Of a stretch of 64,000 nucleotides of DNA, positions 45,473-55,467 are shown in pieces (positions within the stretch are counted from its first letter, which is position 1; every line of letters begins with the position of its first letter). Location of the stretch: NCBI GenBank assembly GCA_029378245.1, contig JARKIF010000012.1:1364001-1428000 (forward strand), read 5' to 3'. Source of the DNA: Roridomyces roridus (taxonomy: Eukaryota > Basidiomycota > Agaricomycetes > Agaricales > Mycenaceae). The notes beneath the pieces were generated by a model. The model had not been told where the DNA came from. It did no database searches and was given only the letters and a program-made list of their open reading frames with translations. Position numbers and translations under genes: made by a program.

Positions 45473-45860
45473 GAGTGGGCAGAAAAAGATGATTGTGGTC
45501 GGTGATCAAGAGACAAGACACACTAAATCACTCACCTCAACAATGACTTGAAATTCTCCACAACGCGTACATACCCGCCCAATTTGTTTTCGATTCAAAT
45601 TCATTGTATTCCTCATTTAGAGGCCTCTGACAAAATTCGAGGCCTCCATTGTCCCTCAGTCGCTTGAACGAACAACTTTTCTGCAGCTCAGCAGCCTATT
45701 CCGAGCATGTCCGACAAAGCCGAAACCGGGTTCGTCACCCCATATTCGGGTTCGTCATGCCTTCGAGAAAGGTCTGGCAATTCCAAAGCCGTGTTTCGTC
45801 AATTCACAAAAAAATTTGAGAGGAAGAACTATTATTGCAATAGTAAAACAACTAATGTAG
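45473..45860. other. intergenic between the small basic gene and TET/JBP
   Basis: Contains a direct repeat 'gaggcctc' pair (45620-45650) and 'gggttcgtca' twice (45728-45760). No element terminus could be fixed. Confidence 0.4.
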
Positions 45861-47660
45861 CTAAAGCTCGTCAATCGTACTATACATGGCCATGCCCTCT
45901 ATCCACCGCTCCTTCTCCTCGGCTGCGCGCTGTGCCTTGACCCCGGCGTCCGCATTCTCGAACGCGGCATCCGTCTTGAAGCCGTTCCACAGCCAGTGGA
46001 ATAACCCACCCGCCGTGTACTGAGCAAACGAGGTTCGCGTCTCGTTCTTGCCAATCGGGGTATTGGAGTGCTTGACGAGAGCGGAGGGGATGAGGACGGT
46101 GGACCCTGGAGGAAAACGAATAACAAGCTTGAGGTGCCAGAATATCAGCATCCCACCAACGTCGGGGTCAAAGTTTCCGAGCGCGGTGATGGAGCACCAG
46201 CCCCATGCGAGGTTAGCAAAGTCGACGTGCGGGGCGGTGATTGTACGAGGGCCGAAGTTGAAGGTGGCGCCCGCAAATGCGCATCCGGGGAAGTTCCACC
46301 GCAGCTTCCTCCAAGAACAAAGCTTCTCCATCTGTACCTGATAATACAGATAGAGTCGCGGCGCCCACAGCATAAGTAGAGCTGAAAACGATGAGTGAGG
46401 GTAGTGAGCAAATGGAGGCACGTACAGTTAGCGAAAAGTGCGATCCGTTTGAAGTACTCGTGAGCCATAAGCTCGTCCGTGAGCTGTGTATTCGTGACGT
46501 TGTTACGTAGCTCAACCGGCTCCGTCTGCCCGCTCCCGAAAGACGGCCCACGCGAGACGGCTGCAAACGAGGTCTGCGCGCGTCGATGGTGGAGGCGATC
46601 ATGCGTGAGACACAGGCGCGGAAGACGCTCCTGCATCATCATGTGTGCACCGCCATGGACCTCTGGCCAGTCTTCGTCGTTGGGACGGCCACCGAGTACA
46701 GCGATGACGCGGCGGTGGGCGTCGAGGATGGGGATTGTAAGTCTGCGAAGGAAAGATCAGTCGAGCAAGAATGAATGAGGAAAGAAAAACACGCACATGC
46801 CCAGCCAAGCCACATACATGAATCCCGTCATCCCGACCATCCTGTCAATCTCCTCCTGCGTGTATTCCCGTCCTCCCATCCCACTCCCTTCGAGAACGGC
46901 CTTGTTGAGGGCCTCAAACTCGTCTTGCGAGTATACGCGCCCTCCGATGGCAATTTCGATTGGGGGAGGATCAAGTGCGAGTGGGGCGTTTCGGAGCCCA
47001 AGCCAGGAGGGTTTGGTGTGAGGGAGTGCCGTGCCGTCGACGCCGAGGTGCAGCGCTGAGGACTTGGCCTCTGCGATGCGCTTGTGGTGCACGGGCTTGA
47101 GAATGGGGTCGGTGGAGGCGAGTTCAGCGGCTGCGAGGCGTTTCTTGCGACGCCGGGCATTGCCATGGGCCTTATCGTTCTGAAGGGCTGACATTTTGGC
47201 GCCTGGTGAAGTGGAGACGGGTGGTGGAATGGGTGTGGGCGTAGGGAGGGGAGGTGGGTGCAGGATCGGCTCCGGCTCGAGAGAGAGGTCCGCAGCGTAT
47301 TCTGTGAGGTCATCCAGGTCGTCTGCAGCATTTGAAAGGGCTTGCTCGATGATAGCTTCTTGAATGCGAGCACCCGTGTCGAAATCCAGTGAGGCGGTGA
47401 CGGCGCGTTTCAAAGCAAAGTCGAAGGCCGAGAACTCCTTGCCGTTACGGAGGGTGCGTCGTCCTGGTCAATATGTGAGTCTATTCCAGATGTAATAGAA
47501 CGAGAAAAAGAAGAGAAAAGCTACATATGAAAGGTGCAGTGGCCGACGCGAGCTTGGGAGTTCCAGAGGATGAATCTCTTGCTCTCCGGTTTAAGGCATG
47601 CAGTAGAAACATAGGGAAACAAAAAGGAAGAAGTGGGAAGACGTACCAGCCATTGTGTGG
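45861..47660 (-). CDS. TET/JBP-type 2-oxoglutarate/Fe(II) dioxygenase
   Basis: Well-supported exons 47463-46797, 46742-46426 and 46381-45861 (introns 54 and 44 nt) join in frame; one or two short 5' exons up to the ATG at about 47658 are uncertain. The C-terminal exon holds the double-stranded beta-helix core: 'FNFGPRTITAPHVDFANLAWGW' (quoted as 'FNFGPRTI', 'APHVDFANLAWGWC') with the HxD iron motif, 'GSTVLIPSALVKHSNTP' with the distal His, and 'ETRTSFAQY' with the Arg expected to bind 2-oxoglutarate. All catalytic residues are kept. Such enzymes oxidise 5-methylcytosine to 5-hydroxymethylcytosine and further. In basidiomycetes the family is expanded and linked to KDZ transposons, as here: the KDZ gene starts divergently about 130 bp away. 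The N-terminal part is Pro/Arg/Lys-rich and probably disordered. Confidence 0.85.
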
Positions 47661-47790
47661 AAAGAGTTGTGGTGGTGGTGGTGGTGAGGTGGCAACGCGA
47701 CGCGTTTATTTGGCCACAACAACTCGATTGGGATTAGGTTAGGGTTAGGGTCAGCCACCTCCTCCAAACAAATCTCGAGTCCTCCTCGCC
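47661..47790. promoter_or_regulatory. divergent promoter between TET/JBP and KDZ genes, with telobox-like repeat
   Basis: About 130 bp between the two start codons. Holds a (gtg/ggt)n run at 47667-47690 and 'ttaggttagggttaggg' at 47734-47750, nearly three TTAGGG telomere units reading toward the KDZ gene. Confidence 0.5.
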
Positions 47791-50700
47791 ATGAGTGGAC
47801 ACAACGGCGGCGTGAAGCAAAGCCACGCCTCCTCTGCCAAGCTCAACATCCTCGGCAGTCGACGCACTGTCCCCGGTCAAGCCCCTCGTTTCCACAATCG
47901 GACTTTGGGCCCGCAGGCCATCGACAACCTCAGATCTCACAGGAGTGACGAAATGAGAGAGCAGCTCACTGGTGCGAGCACTATTCATTCAAGTTGTACC
48001 CTTACTGACCTTGCCCCAGGAATGGATGGCGAGCAGCGAGCCAACCTGGATGATTTACGCCGCCGGGCAGTGGACGACAACTATTCCCCTCCTGCTCTAA
48101 CCTCCACTCTCGAGCAAGACGTGTTGGACGGCTCCGAACGTCTGAATCTCAGCCACGCCGGAGGGGAGCTCAATCTCCCAGGTGAAGGGGTGTTTCTCGG
48201 TTTGGAGGAGGATTTGACACATGAAGTGCGATCACAGAGTAAGTCAGTGTTTTCTCTCTCAATTTCCGGCCCCGACTTACATGCATAAGGCGGTATGACT
48301 GGCGCACCCGCACGGACCAAACCGAACGGCGTAACCAGGCCTTCCAAAGCCAGATGGAAGGTCTCACCGACGCGTACATGCGTTTTTGTGCCGAGGACGA
48401 GCTTCGTGGGCGTCATGGAGGGAATCGTTGGGAGGAGCTGGAGCTACGCCGGCAGACACGCGCTGGAGATTCCCCGACCGTCGAGGCGGTGTACGAGATT
48501 AAGGTGGTGGATTCCTTTGGTGTGTCCTGTTTTATTCTTTCCTCTGATCCTCCTCACTTACAATGCTTCAGAGACGCGTACAGTGGATGTTGACGTATCG
48601 GACACTCAAGGTCGCCTCAACATCGCCAACCTCGTTGTCGCTGGCCTCATGCCCTGCGCCCCATACACACCACACGTCGCTTTCACCATCCGCGTCCTCG
48701 AATCATATCGGACGCTACACGCTCGCTGCCCACAGCTTGCGATACACGCCTATGTGAAAGCCCTCTGCGACCAGCACGAGGTAAGTCTATTTCTGGCCAT
48801 TTCTTCGTTGCCTGACCAAGGCCCAGGTGGAATATTATCCGTACCTCCGCCAACAATTCTCCAATGCGTACGACGTGTACCTGGAGATTCGTCGTCGCAC
48901 GGACGCGCGGGTGATGAACGCGCTCGGCCGAGACGATTCATGGCGCCTCAAACACGCATGCCCGGCCTGTACCTACAAGCTGGAGGGCGAGGACGACCTT
49001 ATCTTTGATATGCTGACCACGATGGACGGCAACGACTCTCTCAAGCGTGTCCTCCGTCGTTCCAAAGTCGAGCAGGACGACGAGTCCTCCGAGCCGACAC
49101 TGGGTCCCTCGCGTGAGCGCGTCGACAATCGCGATGCTGGCGACGGGTATTTCATTGATAGGGGGATGGTGGAGGAGTGGGCGAAGCGGAGGCTGGCGGA
49201 TATCCTGCCCATGGAGGACAATTCGGTGAGCAAACACTCACCGTCTTCCTTTTCATCGCTGACTTACCTTTCCTTTAGGACGAAGACAATCCATGTGCAG
49301 ACAGATGGAAGAATATGATTAACGACGTCACGTCGAAGATGTGGGGCATCTTCGACGAGACGGGCATTTTCCTCGCCCTCTGCCGCCATGGGTTCGTGTT
49401 GGTCATTGCCGACATGATTCGGAGCGGGGAATTGTAAGTCGAATCCCAATTTTATACATCTATCTAACTAACAACTTTATCAAAGGGCCAAATACCCGCT
49501 GGCGGTAGTCAAGCTCCTCCTCGACACGTTCGGCTTCAAGCTCGGCGCTGGGTACGACGTCGGGTGCCATTTCGGCACCACCGTCAACAACAGCGACCTC
49601 GGTGAGCAGGCAAGAGCTCAGGGCTTCAAGAGCCTTGTCGGGTCCTTCCATGGGCATGCACACAACCGGTTGTGCCAGCTCAATTTCCTTGCCACCTATG
49701 TGAAGGGCCTTGGCATCGAGGACCTCGAGGGCTGCGAGCGGTTCTTCTCGCGTTCGAACGGGCTTGCCAAGTCGTGCCGATACGCAAGCCGTTTCCACCG
49801 CCAGCAGGAGATCAGCACCTACTGCAAGCAGATCGACGCCGTCGAGACGTACGCTAATCTGAGTAAGTCATGCTTCCTTCTCTCCAATACCTAAAGCTCA
49901 CAACGTCTTACAGGCAACTTCCTCTGCACCAACTACCGTCAAGCACTCAATATATTGAAGACGGAGCCCGCGCTGCACGCCTGGATGGAACGCGAGGGGA
50001 TTGAGGACGTTGAGACGTTCCACGAGTGGCTGAGGGAGGAAAGGGAGTATCTTTTGGGTCTCAAGGCGGCGTCGAGGAAGGATGTGGAGACCCTCGAGAT
50101 GGAGTACATCCGCAAACTCAGGAAGCTGCAGGACAGCACGTAAGTGTCATTGCTCGCCTTTTGTATCCGAGCTGACCAGATCCTAAGAGCAAAGCATGCA
50201 ACTCTCCTCGGACTGGCACGACAAGCGAACCGCGACAACGGCGACTTTGTACCCGGTGTGCGGAAGGAAGACGTTGCGAGGCGACACGCAAAAGACCGGG
50301 TGGATCGAGACCGGGAGGCGGTGCGGGAGCTCGAGCGCCTACTCGAGGTATCCCAAACGTGGACTGAGTCCTCGCCAAAGTGGTCGGAGACGGTGGTGGC
50401 GATCCAGAGGCGGGACTACCAAGCAGCGCTGAACGCGCTTGAGCTTGTGGTGGTGGAGCGCATCTTCGAGCTCACGAAGGTGAATCGGTCCCAAACGGGT
50501 AAGTCGGGTCAATGTTATTGATGCACACCGAGTATCTAACAAATGTAGGATACAAGATGCGGACACACATCGGCAAGGCGCTTCAGGCGCGTTCAAAGGC
50601 CGTACGCAATGCCATTGAGCGCTACAATGCCGCTGCCCGCGAGTTGACCCCTCCAAAGCCCGACCTCACCTGGAATCAAGTCGTCGAGTACGCCTTCCTC

Positions 50701-51339
50701 GGCGACTTTGACTTGCTGCGGGATGCGGAGGCGGTGGTCCTGAGTCGCCCATGGACACGCCCAGCATATCGGATGTACATGGACAATTATTTCAAGACCC
50801 TGCGCGCGAGGGAGGAAATCAAGCGACTCAATGTGGAGATACCCCGAGTCATCACGTGGATCCAAGACGAAACACGTGTGCTGGAGAAGAAGGAGGAGGC
50901 GCTGGAGCGGGCGGAGGACGGGACGGATGAGGAGCAGAGGCGGAGCTGGCATTTGGCAGTGCAGGTGCGGCTGTACCGCCAGCGGCGGGGTCGATTCAAT
51001 GCGGGGCATATGGCGCGCTTCCGCAAACTGGCGGGTACTCCCAGCTTCACGGGCTCAATACGGCCAGGACGTGCGGTGGAGGTGACGGAGTCGAGGCGTG
51101 CCCAGCGTGCTGCTGACGGTGAGCTGCTGTCCAGGGTAAATGGGGACTCGGAGGACGAGATGGAAGGAGTGGAGGAGACGCCAGCGGCAGCAGATGCACC
51201 ACCGACAGGAGAGGATGGTGTTGATGACAATGAGGAGGGTGAGGATGCACACGATGAGGAGGTGGGGGAGCTTCTGTACCACATCTCTCGTATTGGGCTG
51301 GATGATGGGGACCGTCCACGTGCCGATGACGACGGTTAG
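47791..51339 (+). CDS. KDZ transposase, CxC1 type, complete
   Basis: Ten exons: 47791-47971, 48020-48242, 48290-48519, 48572-48780, 48827-49225, 49279-49433, 49486-49862, 49914-50139, 50188-50498 and 50549-51339; total 1,033 residues, no stop. The N-terminal third has 'KRYDWRTRT' and 'VVDSFETRTVDVDV'; a small Cys pair 'CPACTY' (about 326-329) precedes the core. The core shows the KDZ signature: 'TTMDGNDSLKR' (Asp about 348), 'GAGYDVGCHFG' (Asp about 490), 'GHAHNRLCQLNFLATY', and 'CERFFSRSNGLAKSCRYASRF' shortened to 'CERFFSRSNG' (Glu about 550). These fit a DDE triad in an RNase H fold. The C-terminus is helical then acidic. With all residues in place this may be an active transposase. A 263-bp tail, repeated at 9.5 kb, follows 88 bp after the stop. 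Confidence 0.93.
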
Positions 51340-51427
51340 TGGTGCGCAATAGTGTGCCGTATCGACCTTTTTAATGCTGTATTTTTCCCCCTATTTTATT
51401 CTGTATTTCACACAATTTTATGTCCAT

Positions 51428-51690
51428 TTTCCTTTTTGGGACATCGGGAGTCGGGGGCGCGCGTCGGTGATGGCGCCGACCTCGGCATCAGTGGGAAATG
51501 ATCTTCTTCGGCACCACGGCAATGCCTTTGTGCTTTCTAAGTCTACAGAAGCTTATCGCAAGCATATGTCCAAAGCTTTTCGGAAGCTTAAACGGAAGCA
51601 TGCCTGAAATCCAGCAACTTGGCGTCTTAGCCTGGTACCACTGCTACAGGTACCAGGCTACCTAGCTTACTTAGGTGGAAGGTACAGGTG
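51428..51690 (+). repeat. 263-bp tail repeat, copy 2 (putative transposon right end)
   Basis: Same sequence as 9540-9802. The base after the repeat begins NLR 3'-end sequence ('agaaataaggacacggtg'), so the right boundary falls at or one base before 51690. Confidence 0.88.
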
Positions 51691-51800
51691 AGAAATAAGG
51701 ACACGGTGTTGATGTCTCGGGGGGCAATTGGTGGTGATAAAGTGTACATGTAGGAAGGAAGCTTCGAAAGGAAAATTGTCCTATACGGTCCTAAACTGGT
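51691..51800 (+). repeat. copy of the NLR gene's 3' end, entered by the KDZ element
   Basis: Matches 37375-37440 closely ('agaaataaggacacggtgt', 'gatgtctcggggggcaat', 'aaagtgtacatgtaggaa'). The expected left half of this NLR copy was not found left of the TET/JBP gene. Confidence 0.8.
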
Positions 51801-52513
51801 GTTAGCACATACATACATGTGATGTCCACATATATTTATTCGAAATCTGCAATTATGAAAATTTTATTGCCTGATCTTCAAGAGCTCTCAGCACTTATTA
51901 ACTTGTTACGATTCCTAACTTGCTTAGGAATCGTTCTTTTTAACCACCCCCCGTTTGCCATCAAAAATGCTCCCACGTGACCCTTGCTTCCCCCGACATT
52001 TATCCGACTGAGATTAAACCGGAACCTGCGGTGGGTCGTGGCAACCCTATCCGCTGGGATGCTCAGATCAAATATCAGGCAAATACTTAACGGGGCACCT
52101 GATCGAGACACAGCCATAATCAAGGCATAGTTCGGCATTATTGCAGTTCCGAGTCCATGTAATGTTGAATTTTACTTACAGCGGTGTGAAATGTGCTATT
52201 TCCCCGGTTGACTCCCACAACCGGACGCTCCGGCACATGTTCAACAGTCTCATATTTCTGGTTGGCTGCGACCAACCTTGGGTTCAAGTGTATGCTGGGG
52301 GATCAATTGTATGCTCGGCATGTGGTCGGGCTTCCAACTCTGACGTTGGGCTGGGATTGCATGGATTACAAACCGGTGATTCTGACGATGTTGATGCTAA
52401 TACTCATGAATGATGAAGCCCCGGCGGTTTCTCAGCGGCAATCGGCATCATCACCGCAAGTACATTGTAATCAGACTGCCGCCTCGGCTTAGATTAAGTA
52501 CAACCTCTGTGAA
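51801..52513. other. intergenic, no supported gene
   Basis: Includes a 10-bp hairpin 'cgattcctaa' / 'ttaggaatcg' at 51909-51933. No gene recognised. Confidence 0.45.
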
Positions 52514-53058
52514 TTGAAAACAAAAATCAAATGGAATCGTTCCTGCCATGCGAAGCAATGGCCTCAAAGCCAGATTATTTACTGTACCATTTTAATTTTT
52601 GATCAATTTGAAGACTTTTCATGCAAATGTGTGCTTTCAGAGCCAACAGCCGGCGTGTCACAAAATGGCAATTTGATCTGCCATCAGACCTCGGCAAGCA
52701 CCGGGCTAGCGCTTGGCAGTGCAAAATTCACGCATGTAGAATTCCTTGCACTGGGTATCCCAATCGCAATGCGCAGCGGCGGACCTTGGGGTCTCTCTGT
52801 GAACGAACTGCATCTTCCGGCGTGGGATGGGTTGGAAGCCATGATATTGAGTTCATTCTCCAGGCCTCAGGAGCTGGAGATTGGATGCGAATTTTGGAAA
52901 CCTAGCTGGAGTACGACGGATGACAGCGCCGAGGATGTCTTCCAGCGCCTGTGGTTGGATGGACTTGGTGCTAAATTGGAGGGGGTGTTCCCACAGTGCG
53001 CGGCCAACAGCATTGTTACCCATTCCATGATTCCATGGATCAGACTTTTAACAGTTTG
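52514..53058 (+). pseudogene. F-box-like protein C-terminal fragment
   Basis: The frame's last 110 residues ('LSVNELHLPAWDGLEAMIL', 'LGAKLEGVFPQCAANSIVTHS') match the C-termini of the F-box-like copies at 5.3 and 31.4 kb ('LFPLCAARGILTHS', 'ILPLCAARGILTQS'). The F-box end is missing and the first 70 residues look non-coding. A perfect palindrome begins at 53060 right after the stop. Confidence 0.5.
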
Positions 53059-53059
53059 A

Positions 53060-53083
53060 TTGTCAGGTCGTACGACCTGACAA
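53060..53083. repeat. perfect 24-bp palindrome without spacer
   Basis: 'ttgtcaggtcgt' followed at once by its reverse complement 'acgacctgacaa'. Nearby 'ccacaacctcac' recurs at 53116 and 53349, hinting at another short element between 53058 and 53359. Confidence 0.8.
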
Positions 53084-53359
53084 CCTCTGCCAAAATGTGA
53101 CAACCAGCCGATTTTCCACAACCTCACAACCTTATGTCCAAAAGCCACGAGATCCACTGTTCGACTGTCGATCAGCACATCATTTCATTTTTCTATTTCT
53201 TCCGTTGAGGCTCTGATAGTGTCAGTCTGCTGGTGAAAAATGTAGGGACAGTCTTTGCAATGCATTTTGTGAACTCTAATGGATCCCCATTACATTGTGG
53301 AAAGATAAAATTAAAGGTCTTCATTTGGATTCGAACTCGTGAGGTTGTCCACAACCTCA

Positions 53360-54103
53360 CACGGCGGATAAAAGCTTGTCATCTGCCAAAGTCACTCGGT
53401 TGACATTTGGTTTGTCATGGGTCTGTCATTTGGCTGAGTCTCCTTTGTCCTCTCGGCAAACCCTTTGCTTGGGCCTCCAACGGATGCCACGAGGCTGCCT
53501 CGTGGCCTTAACATCATTCTTTTTCCTTTGAAGTCCGGTTACACCAGTATTTGAGCTCATCGAGCCGCGGGCAGCCGGGATGTAGGACATGTTGAATCAA
53601 CCAAAGTATTCGCTTGTTCTGTTTGAATACCTGTATGTTGGCCATCATACCAAGGACAGATAACTGAACGGGCATTGCCTGCGTGAACATTATGGTTGAA
53701 TTGTGCTGCCGATGCCTTGCCGAGGTTCAAATCAGCAAAAAAATCAACGAATACGACTCGAACTGAAAGAGCTATGGCGTCGGATCAGGGCCCTTTGTGT
53801 GACCCAGGGCTCTGACATGGGTTGATTTACCCGGCAAGCATGGGCCGTGTACCGGCAGAACTAGCATATATGATAGACCGGAGTCCGGCACATTAAAAGC
53901 CGTCTGGTACCGGAGCTATTCTTTCAGAAATTCATGTCTTTGCAAGCCACGAGGCTGCCTTGAGGCACTTGAGCTTTGGCCCAGCAGATACTCAAACAGT
54001 GGAACAAAGAGCTCGGCTAAGTGGGGAGCCAAATGACAGCCCCGGTAGGTGGGCAAATGACAGGACTTTTCATCGGCCAAATGACAGGGATTTATCCGCC
54101 GTG
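53360..54103. mobile_element. 744-bp CACTA-like non-autonomous element
   Basis: Ends CACGGCGGATAAA (53360) and TTTATCCGCCGTG (ending 54103), flanked by TCA on both sides (53357-53359, 54104-54106); a CAC start and 3-bp duplication fit CACTA/EnSpm. Both subterminal zones carry repeats of 'tgtcatttggc' / 'gccaaatgaca', and 'gccacgaggctgcc' occurs near both ends. Another copy starts at 63902. Confidence 0.8.
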
Positions 54104-54271
54104 TCACGACCGCCAAAACCCGGCAATCAGATGGTTAAAAGGCTGATGTGGATCCGCGACTTGCGTTAACCCGGATTTGTGTTTCGCTATGTAATTGCCA
54201 TTGCACCTTGGCACTTGGCTCAAACAGACAATACAATTATTTCGAGTTTCCTTCGGCGATGAGTACGCGCG

Positions 54272-55467
54272 CTAACAAGGGTACAGATACCCCTCCCTGG
54301 AATCCTCCTCCTTTGACTGCTCACAGACGAGTTTCCCACTCGCATTGAATTGGGGCATTCCAACCCGCACGCAATCGAATAGCCGTTCTAGGAGCGTGAC
54401 GTCGCTCGCTGGCGGGATACCGAACCGCCAACATACTTGTGGTGCCAGGGGCTGGACTGATGTGAGGGATGCATCCAAGGTCGCCAAGCCCCCGGAATTC
54501 AGGGTGGGACTGGAATCAGTCGACAATGTGAGGATGATACGTGAGATGCGCGGTGCGATTTCCGGACGTAGCATCTCTTGCACAGTATCGCCAAGCCAGC
54601 TGTCCGCGAGATCCTCTGACGAGAGGATGAACTCGACCGAGCGTAAGGCAGGCATCCGAAGGAATGAAAGGGCATTCGCAGCTGATAATGAGTGAGTAAA
54701 CGGGGCGAATTACTGGCATGAAACGTACCTGTCCCGTTGAATCGGAGGTGCTCCACCGTTTCTGCACACCGACGTACGAGACGGATGCTCTCATCACAGC
54801 CGGGTGTCACAGAGAGGAAGGACATCCCTCCTAGCAATGCCGCCACCTGGTCTCCATTCAGAAATTCACTGACAGTACCCGAATAAGCTTCAACGGCCAA
54901 CCGCCTGATTGGTCTCGAAAATATACGTGCCCAATTCGGCGGTGAACGGCCTCGGAGGCTCGACGCAGAGTCGATTGACGTCGACTTGAACGACAAGCCC
55001 GGCGCAGCTATGAGGAGCTCCAGCAGAACGTCCTGCGGGATGGCCATGAACGAGTCGATGTGTAACTCTTGCAGCATTCTTTGTCGAGCGAAAAACCGGA
55101 GGAATGGAGCATTAAAGGCCGGCGTCCACGCCAGTGTTCCGCCATCGACCATACACCAACGCACGCTAGACAGTTTGCCGAGGGCGCGTTTGAGGCTTTT
55201 GATATCGGGAACGGATAGGACCTCGTCTGGGAGGACGACGGATAGGTGGGCGATATATGACGCGACGTGAGGCGATTCTTCCAGGAGAGTGGATATTGCG
55301 TCGTAGTTGGGCGGAGTAGCCCACCCGTTAAGGGTCAGGGAACGGAAGAGGGAGCGTTGGCTGGCGATTCGCAATGCTGAGCTGACCAGCGAGCAGGACT
55401 TGAGGGAGGTGATATCATCGACTTTGTGGACGATGGCGTCGATGATTTCTGGAGGAAGTTGGGGCAT
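54272..55467 (-). CDS. F-box-like/LRR protein
   Basis: Two exons, 55467-54729 and 54681-54272, joined by a 47-nt intron; 382 residues. The start 'MPQLPPEIIDAIVHKVDD' then 'LKSCSLVSSALRIASQRSLFRSL' is the classic mushroom F-box-like N-terminus; the remainder has LRR-like Leu spacing ('LQELHIDSF', 'IRRLAVEAY', 'LRSVEFIL'). A role in SCF-type ubiquitin ligation is expected from the family; the target is not predictable. It is a different lineage from the 31.4-kb gene (no 'CAARGIL' end). It sits between a CACTA-like element and host genes. Confidence 0.78.
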
